Below are positions 54,408-63,484 of a DNA stretch of 64,000 nucleotides, piece after piece; positions within the stretch are counted from its first letter, which is position 1, and every line of letters begins with the position of its first letter. The translations under genes were made by a program, and so were the position numbers. The notes beneath the pieces are model-generated. The model worked only from the letters and a program-made list of their open reading frames with translations, was not told the DNA's origin and made no database searches. The DNA comes from CAZOLI01 sp964580675 (GTDB lineage: Bacteria; Planctomycetota; MHYJ01; CAYXQY01), in NCBI GenBank assembly GCA_964580675.1, contig CAZOLI010000006.1:1-64000 (forward strand). Direction: 5' to 3'.

Positions 54408-57400
54408 ATGAAAACCATCAACAACCGGTATGAAATCCTCTGGCTTGAAGGAACGGGGGGAATGGGGCGGATTTATCGGGTCACGGATAAAACCAATCCG
54501 GACCGGGAACTTGCCCTCAAAGTGCTTCGGGATGATCGGGCCACCGAACGGCACATCCAATCCCTGAAGTCGGAATACAAACTGCTTTCCTCCCTCGACC
54601 ACCCGAATCTGGAGACGGTATATTCCCTTGGACAGATCCAGTCCGGTCCGGAGGACCTTCACGGGTCATATTACTTCACCTGTGAATTCATCCGGGGAAC
54701 GTCCCTTGCGGATCGAGTGGGCAACGTTTCCTGGCGGGACCTGATCACCTTCATTATACCGATATGCCGGGGACTTCATTTTCTGCATACCCGGGACCTG
54801 GTTCATTTTGACGTAAAGCCGGACAATATGCTTGTGCCGGATACAGTAACGGAAGAATCCACAGATGATGTAGATAAGGAACAGCCCGATCGAACAACAC
54901 TGATTGACTTTGGCCTCGCCGACGAAAAAACACTAAAAGGGGGCATCGCGGTGAAAGGGACCCTTCACTACATTGCCCCGGAAGTCATTCGTCTGGATCC
55001 GGTGGGACCGGCGGCGGATCTATACTCGCTCGGGATTTGCCTGTATGAGTTACTCCGGGGATCTCCTCCTTTCCAGGGAAGCGACCAGAATGAGGTACTG
55101 CGAAAACACATCGAGGAACCCATCTCATCCGCTCCCCCACTGCCGGACTCTGTGCCCGATCGGCTTGAAGCACTCATCTATCGATTACTCGAAAAGAACC
55201 CCAATCGCCGACCGGCTTCGGCCAATGAGGTGCTCCAGACACTATCCGAAATCGGAAACACAACCCATCGGACCGAAACCGAACACACCCTGAAAGGTTA
55301 TACGGCGAGCGCCGAAGTCGTCGGTCGAGACAAAGAATTAAAATGGCTGGAAAATTATTTGAACTCGGCGGAAAACCAGGAACAGGGTGCCCGTTTTGCC
55401 CTGTTGGAAGGGGAGATAGGCATCGGAAAAACGGAACTGCTCAACGAGATTCGGGTAAAAGCTCAGCTTCGGGGTATAACCGTGCTCCGTGGCCGGGCCA
55501 GTCGAGATCAGAGCGTGGACTACGGCCTGATGCGCAAACCGGTAATCCACCTGATTCGTCACCTTGAAGCGTCCCGTGATCCGAATCAGGAAAAGCCCCT
55601 CATCGATCAATACACACCGCACCTCGCAAAAATTGACGATCGTATTCTGGAGATTTCCGAACATTCGGAGACACGGGAGGGAAACATTTCGGAGGACCTG
55701 GATCCCTTTCTTGATCGGGTCACAAATTTTTTCCTCGAAGCCGCTCAGGAAGAACCCATTTTGCTTTTGCTGGACGACATACACCTGGCCGGTTCCGTCT
55801 GCCAGAAATTTATTGACATTCTCTCTCGAAAGGCGGCGGTTCGAGCGGCGAACCACGGCCTTATTATAATCGGGGCACGGACAACGACCGAAAATGCCCC
55901 GGGGAAAGAGGACCGAAATCAGATTCATTCCCTTCTGTCGAACCTCGAACAGGAAGGACACCTTCAACGGACGATTCTGTCTCCTCTGAGCCGGCAGGAA
56001 CGAACCCAGCTTGTCCGCAGTGTATTCGGGGATTCATCCGATGAACTGATATCGGAAATCACCGCTCTGGATTGGACCGGGAATCCGCGGGCCATGAACG
56101 AACTTCTGGAAGTCTGCGTGGAAAACGGGGTCATACGGCGGGAAGGTTCACGATGGCTCCTGAATCGCGAAAAACTTCAGGATGTGGGGCTTCCGGATCA
56201 TCTGCAGGATATCACCGAACAGCGGATAAAACAGCTTTCACCCCGTAAAAAAGAATGGCTCAGGAACCTTACACTATGGGGAGGAAGAACCCGACGTCAA
56301 GATCTTCATCGTTTCTTCCCGGAGGAACCAAATCTCATAAGAAGCGACATTCGGTCGCTCGAGCACGACCGGTACCTTCGTGTGAACCGGGACGACCCCG
56401 ACGTTGTTTACGAGATCCAGAATCATCGTATTCGTGAAAAACTTCTCGATTCGCTGAGCCAGAAGGAGAAAACAGAACGGTACCGAGAATTTTTTAGTGC
56501 GCTTCATCGTTACGTCCGTGGGGTAGAAAACCCGGAAGATCAATTTGTTGAACGGCTCGCCCGAATTGCCTGGCGGCTGGACAAGCGGGACGTGTTCCGA
56601 ACGTACGGAGAACGGGCGGCAAACATTGCCAGAAACAGAGGGGCATGGGAACAGGCGGTGCAGTTCACACGATGGCTTCTGGACTGCGAACCGGAACGAA
56701 AAAAACAGAATGAACTGCACCTGAGACTATCCGAATTGTATCAAAAGCTCGGACAGGCGGACCGGGTCAAAGATCATTTAAACAGAATCGGAGGGTCGAA
56801 CATCGCTCCGGAAATTGAAATCCGTCGAAAAAATCAACTGTTTAGTTTATACCAAAACTCCGGTCGTGAGGAGAAAGCGGTGGAGCTGTTCCAGACCGTT
56901 CGGGACGCTTCAAAAGATGTGGATCCGGCAAACGAATCATACTGGGAACATTACCTTCGATTGATGCTCTCCTATTCATCTATTGTTATCAATCACAGGA
57001 AAAACCACAAAAAGGGCGAGCAAGTTCTCAGGAACATACAGAACCAAATAGATGACTACCTTGCCGGTGACACGGCCGAAGAACTGCACCGGGCCGTGGA
57101 CTGGAACACGGGGTACCTCCACATGTCCCGGGGAGATTACAGCAAATCGATTGAGCCGTTCCGACGGGCACTTCGATACCACCAGAAAATTGGCAACAGG
57201 CTTGAAGTCGGTCGGATTAAATTCAACCTCTCAACTGTTCAGAAGGCTAAAGGAAACATCCAGGAGGCACTCCGGCTGGTTCATGATTTTCTCGAAATAT
57301 CCAGAACGATTAATTACCGGAAAGGAATTGGAAAAGCACTGAACAACCTGAGCAACCTATACTGGCAAACGGGCCGCATAAAGGAGGGATTAAACGAAGT

Positions 57401-59132
57401 GGAAAAATCCATTCGGGCCCACCGGGAGATGAACAACCGGCGGTCCGAACAGATCGCAAAATTCAATAGAGCCAAAATGCAGCTCTACACAGGAGAAATC
57501 GATCGGGCCATACGCGAATTCCAGACGGGAATAGAAACTACGGCCAAACAGGAATATCACGGAGTTCGGCTTATGTTTCACCTCATGCTCGGCCGGGCCA
57601 GGTACGAAACGAATCGGCTCACCGAGGCCGAACACCTTTTTTCGGATCTCCGGGATGAGAGTCGGGAAAAGAACCAGGAGAAGATCGCTGAGAATGCTCG
57701 AATATATCTCGGGAAAATTATGCTTCAAAGAGAAAAACTCGTTAAGGCACGAGATTTGTTTAAGGACGTGGTTGAAACAACCGTTGAACGGAATTGGGTG
57801 GAAGAACGCCTGGAAGCCGAAAACGAACTCGGTCGGGTGGAACGATTTCGTGGAAAGATGGACCTGGCCCTTGAAACACACCGCAACCTACTGGAGAACT
57901 TCCAGGAACGATGCAGTGAACTCAAACCATACCGGTTTATACAGCTGGAAACGGCGCTGGACGTGCTCCTTCATCCTCGGTTTTACAGTGACAAATCCTT
58001 TCGGTCCGAAAACTCCGACTTCCTGAAAGACCTGATCGAAACGTATTTCTCGGAATCCCCGAACACCCAGCACCTGGTTCAACGGTTCAAGGAAGGGGCT
58101 GTTCTCGGAATGTACGAGTATGCCACGGGCAATAAACGATCCGGATTGATCAAAGTCCGGGATGTTATTGAAGAAGCAAAAGCCAACCGTTTCCGAACAC
58201 AGGCGGAAACTCTAAGACGCCATCTGGAGGAAATAAAAAAGCACGTTGAGCCCTCGAGAACGGAAGGGGGCGCCGCAAGTGCGGGGGGGACGGATTCCTC
58301 CGTTCCGTCCGCCGGGGTAGTGGAAGAACAAACGGCCTTTCTGAATGAAACGGTAAGTACCATACACACCCTCAAGGACCCGTTTCCCGAAAGGGACCAC
58401 GGCCGTGAGCTGAAAAATTCTCGGGATCAATTAAACAGAACCCTTCAACAATTCCTTGATCAAAATCGGGTACCCATTACACTTTTATTTATGGAACCAG
58501 ACCAGATCCGTCAAATCAATGATTATCATGGTTATCACGTCGGCGATCGAATTCTGAACAAAATTCTTGATCTCCTTCGGACAAACCTTGATCAGATTGG
58601 GGAAAAACAGTCAGCGAACGAAGAACTTTACCTCGGACGGACAGGGGCCCGTTTTGATGTTTTGTTACCGGAAGTCACAACGGAAAGAAGCCACGAGATT
58701 GCCACTCGTATTCAGTCGATAATTTGTTCGGAAACGGTAAATGCGGAAACGGAGGAGGTACCTCTTTCCGTATGTGCGGGTGCGGCCGCAACGGAACATT
58801 CGGATCTCTCCCCGGAAACACTATACCGCGCCGCGGTTGGGGCATTGAACAGATCCAGAACAGAAGGAGACGAAACACTCATCATTCATAGACCGGATCA
58901 GGAACCGGAACAGCGGAACGAACCGGAAACCGACATAACCCACCTACACGTTGCCCGGGAGTCCGCGGGAACTCACTCCTCACAATGGAACGTTGACTGG
59001 CAAATTCTCTCTCCGGTGGAGAAAAAAGAAACTGTTCGGAAAGCTCTGGAGAAAACCAACGGCAACAAATCAAAGGCGGCCGAGTTGCTCGGTGTCTCCC
59101 GTCAAACCATTTACAATCACCTTACTTCATAA
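54408..59132 (+). CDS. Giant signalling fusion: Ser/Thr kinase, P-loop ATPase, TPR-like repeats, degenerate GGDEF, Fis-type HTH
   Basis: 1574 residues. A Ser/Thr kinase (1-285) has YEILWLEGTGGMGRIYRVTD, LALKVLRDD and IDFGLADE; the catalytic loop is HFDVKPDNML, with Phe in place of the HRD Arg. Then comes a STAND/AAA_16-like ATPase (about 305-600) with Walker A LLEGEIGIGKTELLNEIR (near 335) and Walker B PILLLLDDIHLAGS (near 449). Helical repeats run from about 660 to 1270 (EALRLVHDFLEISRTINYRK, IGKALNNLSNLYWQTGRIKE). Residues about 1355-1510 are a GGDEF-fold domain with LLFMEPDQIRQINDYHGYHV but a signature of GRTGARFDVLLP, so cyclase activity is lost. The last 45 residues are a Fis-type HTH (TNGNKSKAAELLGVSRQTIY). 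It is likely a kinase-coupled transcription regulator. Confidence 0.92.
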   Translation: MKTINNRYEILWLEGTGGMGRIYRVTDKTNPDRELALKVLRDDRATERHIQSLKSEYKLLSSLDHPNLETVYSLGQIQSGPEDLHGSYYFTCEFIRGTSLADRVGNVSWRDLITFIIPICRGLHFLHTRDLVHFDVKPDNMLVPDTVTEESTDDVDKEQPDRTTLIDFGLADEKTLKGGIAVKGTLHYIAPEVIRLDPVGPAADLYSLGICLYELLRGSPPFQGSDQNEVLRKHIEEPISSAPPLPDSVPDRLEALIYRLLEKNPNRRPASANEVLQTLSEIGNTTHRTETEHTLKGYTASAEVVGRDKELKWLENYLNSAENQEQGARFALLEGEIGIGKTELLNEIRVKAQLRGITVLRGRASRDQSVDYGLMRKPVIHLIRHLEASRDPNQEKPLIDQYTPHLAKIDDRILEISEHSETREGNISEDLDPFLDRVTNFFLEAAQEEPILLLLDDIHLAGSVCQKFIDILSRKAAVRAANHGLIIIGARTTTENAPGKEDRNQIHSLLSNLEQEGHLQRTILSPLSRQERTQLVRSVFGDSSDELISEITALDWTGNPRAMNELLEVCVENGVIRREGSRWLLNREKLQDVGLPDHLQDITEQRIKQLSPRKKEWLRNLTLWGGRTRRQDLHRFFPEEPNLIRSDIRSLEHDRYLRVNRDDPDVVYEIQNHRIREKLLDSLSQKEKTERYREFFSALHRYVRGVENPEDQFVERLARIAWRLDKRDVFRTYGERAANIARNRGAWEQAVQFTRWLLDCEPERKKQNELHLRLSELYQKLGQADRVKDHLNRIGGSNIAPEIEIRRKNQLFSLYQNSGREEKAVELFQTVRDASKDVDPANESYWEHYLRLMLSYSSIVINHRKNHKKGEQVLRNIQNQIDDYLAGDTAEELHRAVDWNTGYLHMSRGDYSKSIEPFRRALRYHQKIGNRLEVGRIKFNLSTVQKAKGNIQEALRLVHDFLEISRTINYRKGIGKALNNLSNLYWQTGRIKEGLNEVEKSIRAHREMNNRRSEQIAKFNRAKMQLYTGEIDRAIREFQTGIETTAKQEYHGVRLMFHLMLGRARYETNRLTEAEHLFSDLRDESREKNQEKIAENARIYLGKIMLQREKLVKARDLFKDVVETTVERNWVEERLEAENELGRVERFRGKMDLALETHRNLLENFQERCSELKPYRFIQLETALDVLLHPRFYSDKSFRSENSDFLKDLIETYFSESPNTQHLVQRFKEGAVLGMYEYATGNKRSGLIKVRDVIEEAKANRFRTQAETLRRHLEEIKKHVEPSRTEGGAASAGGTDSSVPSAGVVEEQTAFLNETVSTIHTLKDPFPERDHGRELKNSRDQLNRTLQQFLDQNRVPITLLFMEPDQIRQINDYHGYHVGDRILNKILDLLRTNLDQIGEKQSANEELYLGRTGARFDVLLPEVTTERSHEIATRIQSIICSETVNAETEEVPLSVCAGAAATEHSDLSPETLYRAAVGALNRSRTEGDETLIIHRPDQEPEQRNEPETDITHLHVARESAGTHSSQWNVDWQILSPVEKKETVRKALEKTNGNKSKAAELLGVSRQTIYNHLTS

Positions 59133-59336
59133 GCACACCGTATTTGCTGTATTTGTTGCGATCCTCCATTGCCAACCCAAAAGACACAGGAAACCTTCTG
59201 GAACGCATACATACTCAAAAAGGTACAATAAAGGTGCGCATCCCGGCCCGGAAGGAAAGCAACCGGAACGGGAGATCAACGTGAAGGACAATTGATCCTC
59301 TCGAATGCCGCCGGATTATACCCGGGGAACACCGGA
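59133..59336. other. Intergenic, convergent
   Basis: About 200 bases between the converging giant kinase and trxB genes. It holds GC-rich short hairpins (TCCCG with CGGGA around 59241-59272). No RNA gene is clear. Confidence 0.35.
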
Positions 59337-60368
59337 TTAGGTTTTCTGACCTTCAAGCCACTGCTCGCAATCCATTGCGGCCTTGCATCCCATACCGGCC
59401 GCCGTGACGGCCTGACGGTATCGGTGATCAACGCAATCCCCCCCGGCAAAAACCCCTTCCACGTTTGTGAAGGTGTGTTCCTCGGGCAGGATATATCCTT
59501 CCTCGTCCAGGTTGATCTGCCCTTCGAAAATCTGAGTGTTCGGAATGTGCCCGATGGCAAGAAACGCCGCTCCGCAGGGTTCGTCCCACATTTCAAATGG
59601 ACCCTCCGGTGCTTCTTCCATGGTTTCCAGATCTGCCTGGGTACCCTCAAACCGCTCCTTCGGCTTGCCGTCGGGATGACGGATGAGACGAACACCGCTA
59701 ATCATTCCGTCCTCGTCCAGAAATCGGGTCACTTCCGAGTTCCAGAAAAACGTAATATTGTCGTGGTTTTTCGCCCGTTCCGCCATAATTTCCGAAGCAC
59801 GCAAGTTATCACGTCGGTGAATAACTTTGACCTCTTTGGCATAATGCGTCAGGTACAGGGCGTCTTCCATGGCAGAATCTCCACCGCCGATCACCACCAT
59901 CTCCTTTCCCTCAAACAGGGCACCGTCACAGACGGCACAGGAACTCAATCCCCCGCTTCCAAACAGCTTTTCTTCACTCTGCAGATGGAGTCTCCGGGCC
60001 GAAGCACCCGTGCAAATGATGACGGAATCACTCTCAATGAGATGCTCGCCGTCGTCCCCGTACCAGACCTTAAACGGTCGTTCCGAGAAATCCACCCGGG
60101 TGGCTTTCTCTTTTTCGGATCGGGTACCAAATCGCAGTGCCTGTTCGCGAAATCGTTCCATCAATTCGGGTCCTTCCACACCTTCGGGAAACCCTGGATA
60201 ATTTTCCACGTCGGTTGTTAGCATAAGCTGCCCACCCGGGGGATTGTCCTTGCTATCCACGGGTCCTTCGAGAACGAAAGGATCGAGATTTGCACGAGAC
60301 GCGTACAGGGCGGCCGTCCATCCTGCACAGCCCGATCCAATAATCGTAACGGATTCTTCCTGAACCAT
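59337..60368 (-). CDS. trxB: Thioredoxin reductase
   Basis: A 343-residue FAD/NADPH disulfide reductase. The FAD motif IIGSGCAGWTAALYASRANL, the redox-active GGLSSCAVCDGALFEGKEMV (CAVC), the NADPH motif VVIGGGDSAMEDALYLTHYA and the C-terminal GVFAGGDCVDHRYRQAVTAA are all typical; ARRLHLQSEEKLFGS precedes the CxxC. It lies 29 bases after the unknown gene 60398-61054, under one promoter. It has ordinary cysteines and could reduce thioredoxin-like proteins, including possibly the selenoprotein candidate. Confidence 0.96.
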   Translation of the reverse strand: MVQEESVTIIGSGCAGWTAALYASRANLDPFVLEGPVDSKDNPPGGQLMLTTDVENYPGFPEGVEGPELMERFREQALRFGTRSEKEKATRVDFSERPFKVWYGDDGEHLIESDSVIICTGASARRLHLQSEEKLFGSGGLSSCAVCDGALFEGKEMVVIGGGDSAMEDALYLTHYAKEVKVIHRRDNLRASEIMAERAKNHDNITFFWNSEVTRFLDEDGMISGVRLIRHPDGKPKERFEGTQADLETMEEAPEGPFEMWDEPCGAAFLAIGHIPNTQIFEGQINLDEEGYILPEEHTFTNVEGVFAGGDCVDHRYRQAVTAAGMGCKAAMDCEQWLEGQKT

Positions 60369-60397
60369 CTTCTTACCTCAAAAACTGCATTTATAAC

Positions 60398-61054
60398 TTA
60401 ACCTCTCGACATCGGCTCCAGTTCTCGTCCGGTTTCCCACCTCTCACATACTTTCTCCCGTATCTTCCCACATGCTTCGATCCAGGAATCAACCATCGGT
60501 TTCAGCTCGTATCCGGTCATGTCGGAGAGACTCACCATGTCTTCGTCCTTTACGGCTCCCTCCGCCCGGTTCGTTATCGAACGCAATTCGTGCACGTGCT
60601 CTGTTAAGCTCTGTTGATCCACTTCAAGTCCCGTTAAATCCACACCGGTAATGTTTACGACGTATTCAATCGTATTAATGTACTGCTGCAGATGAGCAAG
60701 AATGGTGTTCAATTTTTCGAATCCCTCCTCTTTCTTTCCCTGCTGAATCATTTCGGTCACCTTCTCAAGTGATTCTTTCAGATCCTCGAAGTGTGGAACC
60801 AGTTCGTCCAGTGTGTCCACACAGATGGAGCGTGGTTCCATCACCTCCACCTCCAGACGGTCAAAGTCACCTATTGGACGATCACCGATTTGATTCTGCC
60901 AGTTCTTCCACGCTTCCTCTCCATCAAGAGTAAACGTTTCAAGCACGTATCCGTATTCCATCAACCATTCGTTAATGTCCTGGATCGCATCCTCAAATTC
61001 GGTGTCTTCGTCCAGATCAACGAGATCCTGTTTTTCGTCGACGATAATCTCCAT
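60398..61054 (-). CDS. Hypothetical acidic helical protein, operon with trxB
   Basis: 218 residues, with a beta-type start (MEIIVDEKQDLVDLDEDTEF) followed by mostly long helices (LDELVPHFEDLKESLEKVTE, FEKLNTILAHLQQYINTIEY, LTEHVHELRSITNRAEGAVK). It is rich in acidic residues. I do not recognise a family. A strong GGGGAGGAG ribosome site lies before the ATG, and the gene is first in the trxB transcript with a near-consensus promoter, so it is probably well expressed. Confidence 0.7.
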   Translation of the reverse strand: MEIIVDEKQDLVDLDEDTEFEDAIQDINEWLMEYGYVLETFTLDGEEAWKNWQNQIGDRPIGDFDRLEVEVMEPRSICVDTLDELVPHFEDLKESLEKVTEMIQQGKKEEGFEKLNTILAHLQQYINTIEYVVNITGVDLTGLEVDQQSLTEHVHELRSITNRAEGAVKDEDMVSLSDMTGYELKPMVDSWIEACGKIREKVCERWETGRELEPMSRG

Positions 61055-61110
61055 TGCTCCTCCCCGTAAGCGACGATTACAAAAAAGCGGATTTTCTTTA
61101 CAAGACGTAC

Positions 61111-61124
61111 CTGAGTAAACTCAG
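61111..61124. promoter_or_regulatory. Inverted repeat in the trxB operon leader
   Basis: CTGAGT-AA-ACTCAG is a perfect 6-bp inverted repeat 48 bases downstream of the -10 element and 57 bases before the start codon. It is a candidate operator or leader hairpin. Confidence 0.4.
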
Positions 61125-61171
61125 AGGAACGTCCGACGGATCCCGATTGCCTTCCGCAGGAATTGATCCCT

Positions 61172-61201
61172 ATTATACTACCTTTGTTTCATGAACGTCA
61201 A
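61172..61201 (-). promoter_or_regulatory. Sigma-70-type promoter of the trxB operon
   Basis: On the minus strand TTGACG (61201-61196), an 18-base spacer, then TATAAT (61177-61172): five of six and six of six matches to consensus. It is the strongest promoter in the window. Confidence 0.7.
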
Positions 61202-61415
61202 TCAAGGCAAACCGGGGTTTCTCCCCGAAAAAAAATGTTCTAAAATCAACGTTTGAGTACGAAAAAATTCCCGAATTTTTCCCGCCGGACATCGAGTAGA
61301 ATTTGGCGTACCGCGTCCGTACCGAATATTCAAAATCAGTATGGACTGCTTTGCACACCGGGACAGGGAGAAACCACACGGGATCGAGGCCAAAAGTACA
61401 GCTTATACATCCATG
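61202..61415. other. Divergent intergenic region with hairpins
   Basis: No gene. It contains the 8-bp inverted repeat AAAAATTC-CC-GAATTTTT (61263-61280) and a CGGGG/CCCCG hairpin next to a run of eight A (about 61218-61240). These may be regulatory sites for the DUF2752 gene or the trxB operon. Confidence 0.4.
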
Positions 61416-61877
61416 AAGAACGTACTTAATACTGATCAGAAGACCCTGGGTCGGGACGACATCCGGTACGGTCTGCTGGCGTGTCTTTCCTTTCTGGTAT
61501 TGATCATCTCCCTGTTGCTAACCCCCGATCCATCCGGAACTGGAACGCACAAAAAGCTCGGCCTTCCCGCCTGCGGTTTTAAGCAGGCCACGGGGATACC
61601 GGGTCCAACCTGCGGTTACACCACGGCCTTTGCTCATCAGGCCAACGGTCAGATGTTCAGAGGATGGCATGTACAACCGGCGGGATCCCTCGTGTTCTGG
61701 GTTGTTTGTGCTACCGGCGTACTTTCGGTGTTCGAATTACTGGGATGGAGCCGTGTCCTCGATCACGTCGGGAGACATCTATCGAGGCGCCACCTGATTC
61801 TGGTCGGGGTGATGTTATTGCTGGGGTGGATCTTCAAGCTCTGGGTTTTTGCCGGTTATATCCCGGGAGGCCCCTAG
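61416..61877 (+). CDS. DUF2752 membrane protein
   Basis: A 153-residue membrane protein. The family core is present: LGLPACGFKQATGIPGPTCG, then YTTAFAHQANGQMFRGWHVQ. DUF2752 usually reads GxPCPxCGxTRA, and here the first Cys of that pair is replaced (GPTC), while CGF upstream keeps another Cys. Three hydrophobic segments are seen (LLACLSFLVLIISLLLTPD; LVFWVVCATGVLSVFELLGW; LILVGVMLLLGWIFKLWVF). Function is unknown. The start at 61416 (MKNVLNTDQKTLG) is preferred over an ATG 25 codons earlier. Confidence 0.78.
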   Translation, partial: KNVLNTDQKTLGRDDIRYGLLACLSFLVLIISLLLTPDPSGTGTHKKLGLPACGFKQATGIPGPTCGYTTAFAHQANGQMFRGWHVQPAGSLVFWVVCATGVLSVFELLGWSRVLDHVGRHLSRRHLILVGVMLLLGWIFKLWVFAGYIPGGP

Positions 61878-61888
61878 TCGGATAGGCG

Positions 61889-62617
61889 TCAAGTGGTCTC
61901 CGGTCCGATGTAGGTCCCGATCGCGTCCCCCTTGATTGCCCGGAGGATGTTTCCCTCCTCCTTGAGGTTAAAAACCAGGATCGGCAGTTCGTACTCCATA
62001 CACATGGAAATGGCCGTGGAATCCATGACGCGGATGTCCCGGGAGAGAATATCCATGTAGGAAATTCGTTCAAACTTTTTCGCGTCATCGTGTTCCCGGG
62101 GATCCTTGTCGTAGACACCGTCCACTTTTGTGGCCTTAAAAACAACCCCGGCCCCGATCTCCGTTGCCCGCAGTGCGGCGGCGGTGTCCGTGGTAAAATG
62201 TGGATTTCCGGTCCCCGAAGCAAGGATAATAATCCGGTTTTTTTCAAGATGCCTGATGGCCCGACGACGAATAAACGGTTCGGCGACGGACTGCATCTGA
62301 ATAGCGGTCATGACGCGGGTGGGGGGGCCCTTACTTTCAATAACGTCCTGTAGGGCAATGCTGTTTATGGTGGTTGCCAGCATGCCCATATAGTCCGCCG
62401 TTGCGGCCGTGACCACTTCGGACGCGTATTCGGACCCTCTTACGATGTTTCCCCCGCCGACAACAACGGCTACTTCCGTTCCCTGTTCGTGTGCCTCAAT
62501 GATCTGATCCGCCAGGGACTCCACTTCACCGATGTCGATGCCACGCCCCTGCTCCTCCCCGAATGCATTTCCACTGATCTTCAGTATAACCCGGTCATAA
62601 TTGGTATCGGACGACAT
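61889..62617 (-). CDS. pyrH: Uridylate kinase (UMP kinase)
   Basis: A 242-residue bacterial UMP kinase of the amino-acid-kinase fold. It shows RVILKISGNAFGEEQGRGID, AVVVGGGNIVRGSEYASEVV, YMGMLATTINSIALQDVIES, VFKATKVDGVYDKDPREHDD, and a closing RAIKGDAIGTYIGPE. It lies 24 bases after tsf in the standard rpsB-tsf-pyrH order. Confidence 0.96.
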   Translation of the reverse strand: MSSDTNYDRVILKISGNAFGEEQGRGIDIGEVESLADQIIEAHEQGTEVAVVVGGGNIVRGSEYASEVVTAATADYMGMLATTINSIALQDVIESKGPPTRVMTAIQMQSVAEPFIRRRAIRHLEKNRIIILASGTGNPHFTTDTAAALRATEIGAGVVFKATKVDGVYDKDPREHDDAKKFERISYMDILSRDIRVMDSTAISMCMEYELPILVFNLKEEGNILRAIKGDAIGTYIGPETT

Positions 62618-62641
62618 CGCTCCTCCGCGTTCAGAAACACG

Positions 62642-63247
62642 CTAAAATTCGAGGTCTTCCCCCACCTCAAATCGTTCAAACCGACGCACCGTTATGTTCT
62701 CGCCAAATTTTAGTGCGTACTCCTCTATAAATTCGGAAACGGTGAGGTCCTCGTCCCGAAAGAAGGGCTGCTCCAGGAGTACCTCCTTCTGAAACAATTC
62801 TTTTTCGAGACGTCCTTCGACGATGTCTTCGATGACGTCGTCCGGCTTTTCACTGACCTCTTCCCGAATCTCGTCTTCTCGTTCCTCAATTCGTTCTTCG
62901 TCCAGGTCATCCCGTTCGACGACGGACGGACTCATTCCGTAAATCTGCAGAGCCAGTTCATTCGCCAGCTCCTCAAAATCCTCGTTCTGGCTGACAAAAT
63001 CCGTCTCACAGTTCACTTCCAGGATCACGCCCCCCTTTCCCTGACCGTGAGTGTAGGTCGCTATCCGTCCCTCACTGGTTTTTCGTCCCGATTTTTCGTC
63101 GAGAACTTCCTTGCCCTTTTCCCTCAGATACTCGACGGACGCTTCCATGTCACCATCCGTTTCCTCAAGTGCCTCGCGGCAATCCACGACGCCTGCGCCC
63201 GTAATTTCCCGAAGTTCTTTTACTTCATCCATTGTCACGTCGCTCAT
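62642..63247 (-). CDS. tsf: Elongation factor Ts
   Basis: A 201-residue nucleotide-exchange factor for EF-Tu. The N-terminal UBA-like block is LREITGAGVVDCREALEETD, followed by the core VILEVNCETDFVSQNEDFEE and the end YALKFGENITVRRFERFEVG. It belongs to the short (about 200 residue) class, with one core subdomain. Residues 110-160 are extremely acidic (EERIEEREDEIREEVSEKPD). Confidence 0.95.
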   Translation of the reverse strand: MSDVTMDEVKELREITGAGVVDCREALEETDGDMEASVEYLREKGKEVLDEKSGRKTSEGRIATYTHGQGKGGVILEVNCETDFVSQNEDFEELANELALQIYGMSPSVVERDDLDEERIEEREDEIREEVSEKPDDVIEDIVEGRLEKELFQKEVLLEQPFFRDEDLTVSEFIEEYALKFGENITVRRFERFEVGEDLEF

Positions 63248-63484
63248 CTCTTCCTCTCCTTTCGTATGAAAAATTGTGTCCAGAATTTGTCCTTGCTAGA
63301 TGACCGGGCTTTATCCCGGATTTTCGAATTCCATCGTGTATCGGAAGGGTTTCCGCGGAAAGGGCAAAAAGGAAAACAAAAGGTCGGTGATCCATTCCGC
63401 CCGGAGACCCCTCGGATACACGGACAAATCAAACGTAACGGAAAACGGGCAATCAACAGAATCCGGCTGTACCTACCGGTCCGC
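63248..63484. other. rpsB-tsf spacer with hairpin
   Basis: 237 bases. It includes a stem CCGGG-CTTTAT-CCCGG (63304-63319), readable on either strand, between rpsB and tsf. It may be a pause or attenuation site. No small gene is evident. Confidence 0.4.

Noticed and set aside
59234..59275. Sequence resembling the SRP RNA core (CCCGGAAGGAAAGCA)
   Set aside because: The tetraloop-like string is present, but the required GTCAGG-type 5' side and the long flanking helix are missing.
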